The notes beneath the pieces were generated by a model, which worked only from the letters and a program-made list of their open reading frames with translations, was not told the origin of the DNA and searched no databases. Shown piece by piece: positions 4,632 to 5,881 of a DNA stretch of 5,881 bases (position 1 is the first letter of the stretch; every line of letters starts with the position of its first letter). The position numbers and the translations under genes are program-made. Source of the DNA: Actinomycetota bacterium (GTDB lineage Bacteria; Actinomycetota; Acidimicrobiia; Spongiisociales; UBA11373); NCBI GenBank assembly GCA_030688105.1, contig JAUYIV010000299.1:1-5881 (forward strand), read 5' to 3'.

Positions 4632-5881
4632 CCGAGCGCGGCGCGCCGCAGGTCGAGCTCGGCGAGCGTCGACTCGAGCTCGTCCACCCGCGCCCGTTCC
4701 TTGTCCACGACGGCCGCCGGCGCCTTGGAGACGAACTCGGCGTTGGCCAGCTTCGCCTTCGAGCGGTCGAGGGCCGAGCGCGCCTCGGAGATCTCCTTCT
4801 CCAGGCGTTCCCGCTCGGCGTCGGGGTCGACCACGCCCATAAGCGAGATGAAGGCCTGGACAGAACCCGCTCCGATCGGTGCGTGGTTCTCTCCCGGCGC
4901 CTCTCCCACGACCTTGGGCGACACCGATGCCAGGGCCTCGAACTGCCGCCGCCACCAGTCCGCGGCGATCCCCTCGGCATCCACGATCGACACTTCGAGG
5001 GGATGCCGGGGCGAAAGGCCGTGCTCGGCGCGGAATCGGCGCACTCCGACGACGAGATCCTGGAAGACCTCGAAGTGGGGCGGCTCATCGATGACGGGAG
5101 GCCGGGGCCATGGTGCGGCCGCCAGAAAGCCATCCCCCACCAGGTGCGACCACAGCTCCTCGGTGACGAAGGGCATCACCGGGTGGATGATCTTGAGGAT
5201 GTCACGCAGGACGACGCCCAAGGTGGTCCTGGCCACCGAGGCGTCGGCGTCGCGAAGAGCCGCCTTGGCGAGCTCGATGTACCAATCGAAGGCCTCCGAC
5301 CATGCAAAGTTGTATGCCGTGGCGTAGGCGTCGCTGAAGCGATACTCGTCGAGCATCGCATCGATCCGGGAGGTCGCGTTGTGCAGCCGGGCAAGGATCC
5401 AGCGCGCCTCGGGACCGGGATCATCGGGATATCCGCCGTCGGCTGGAACCGTCCCGACCCCGAGATGTCCCAGGGCGAAACGGACGGCGTTCCACAGCTT
5501 GTTGCCGAACCGTCGGGCGGCGTCGACCCACTCCTCCTGGAAGGGGACGTCGTGGCCAGGGGCGGCGGCCTGGATGAGGGCAAGCCGCAGGGCATCCGCC
5601 CCGTGCCTCTCGACGACGTCGAGAGGATCGATGGCATTGTCGAGCGACTTCGACATCTTCCGCCCGTCGTCGGCCCGGACCAGGCCGTGGATCACGACGT
5701 CGGGGAACGGCTTGCGACCGGTGAAGTGGATCCCCAGCTTGATCATCCGGGCAACCCAGAAGTAGATGATGTCGAACCCGGTCACGAGCACCGCATTCGG
5801 ATAGAACCGGCGAAAGTCCTCGGTGTCCTCCGGCCAGCCCAGTGTGGAGAAGGGGAACAGCCCGGAGGAGAACCAGGTGTC
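4628..5881 (-). CDS. valS: Valyl-tRNA synthetase (partial, C-terminal 417 residues)
   Basis: ValRS charges tRNA-Val with valine and edits threonyl products. The frame is open to the right edge, so the N-terminal catalytic part with the HIGH motif and most of the editing domain are outside; about half of a typical protein is present. The fragment starts DTWFSSGLFPFSTLGWPE, a class Ia Val/Ile/Leu hallmark, followed by VTGFDIIYFWVARMI. KMSKS is at 5645-5659 inside GRKMSKSLDNAIDP. Next come the anticodon-binding helical bundle (FGNKLWNAVRFAL, FDWYIELAKAAL, HPVMPFVTEELW) and a charged C-terminal coiled coil (about the last 75 residues, with LEKEISEARSAL and VDELESTLAELDLRR), the tRNA-arm typical of ValRS rather than IleRS. 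Stop is TAG at 4628-4630. The folC frame touches this stop, so both genes are probably co-transcribed and translationally linked. Confidence 0.98.
   Translation of the reverse strand, partial: DTWFSSGLFPFSTLGWPEDTEDFRRFYPNAVLVTGFDIIYFWVARMIKLGIHFTGRKPFPDVVIHGLVRADDGRKMSKSLDNAIDPLDVVERHGADALRLALIQAAAPGHDVPFQEEWVDAARRFGNKLWNAVRFALGHLGVGTVPADGGYPDDPGPEARWILARLHNATSRIDAMLDEYRFSDAYATAYNFAWSEAFDWYIELAKAALRDADASVARTTLGVVLRDILKIIHPVMPFVTEELWSHLVGDGFLAAAPWPRPPVIDEPPHFEVFQDLVVGVRRFRAEHGLSPRHPLEVSIVDAEGIAADWWRRQFEALASVSPKVVGEAPGENHAPIGAGSVQAFISLMGVVDPDAERERLEKEISEARSALDRSKAKLANAEFVSKAPAAVVDKERARVDELESTLAELDLRRAALG

Noticed and set aside
4632..4955. Extension of folC into valS to give a 538-residue protein
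   Set aside because: The extra 108 residues are Arg/Gly-rich shadow sequence of the ValRS coiled-coil coding region and match nothing in FolC.

Overview
The window is GC-rich bacterial DNA in which every real gene lies on the minus strand. Gene order in the direction of transcription (right to left) is valS (3' part), folC, ndk, mreB, mreC, mreD (5' part). The valS-folC-ndk block next to mreBCD is a familiar arrangement in Actinomycetota. The Thr-rich MreC tail and GTG/ATG starts after actinobacterial-type ribosome binding sites fit that phylum. An acidimicrobial-type lineage is my guess from the overall style; the sequence does not prove it. Cell shape genes imply a rod that elongates with the Rod complex.

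Right part (3339-5881): the C-terminal 417 residues of valyl-tRNA synthetase (KMSKS loop, anticodon-binding domain, C-terminal coiled coil), then folylpolyglutamate/dihydrofolate synthase. The folC reading frame meets the valS stop as ATAG, and no ATG, GTG or TTG lies where the conserved FolC N-terminus should begin, so its start is a real puzzle. Middle (2452-3338): nucleoside diphosphate kinase, flanked on both sides by repeat-rich non-coding DNA. Left part (1-2451): mreB, mreC and mreD, tightly packed (15 bp between mreB and mreC, 4 bp overlap between mreC and mreD). mreD runs off the left edge; mrdA (PBP2) and rodA would be expected beyond it.

The most unusual content is in the two spacers around ndk. 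They hold three different short tandem arrays, all with a period of exactly 7 bp and all built as six fixed bases plus one variable base: TCAGAT+R (4 units), CCCGTT+N (9 units) and TCGCCA+R (4 units). One array sits between two perfect 22-bp direct repeats, one copy of which begins at the ndk stop codon. The folC-ndk spacer also carries two strong hairpins. This resembles, in form only, the heptanucleotide STRR repeats known from cyanobacteria. I see no defence system, RNA gene, CRISPR array or insertion sequence.
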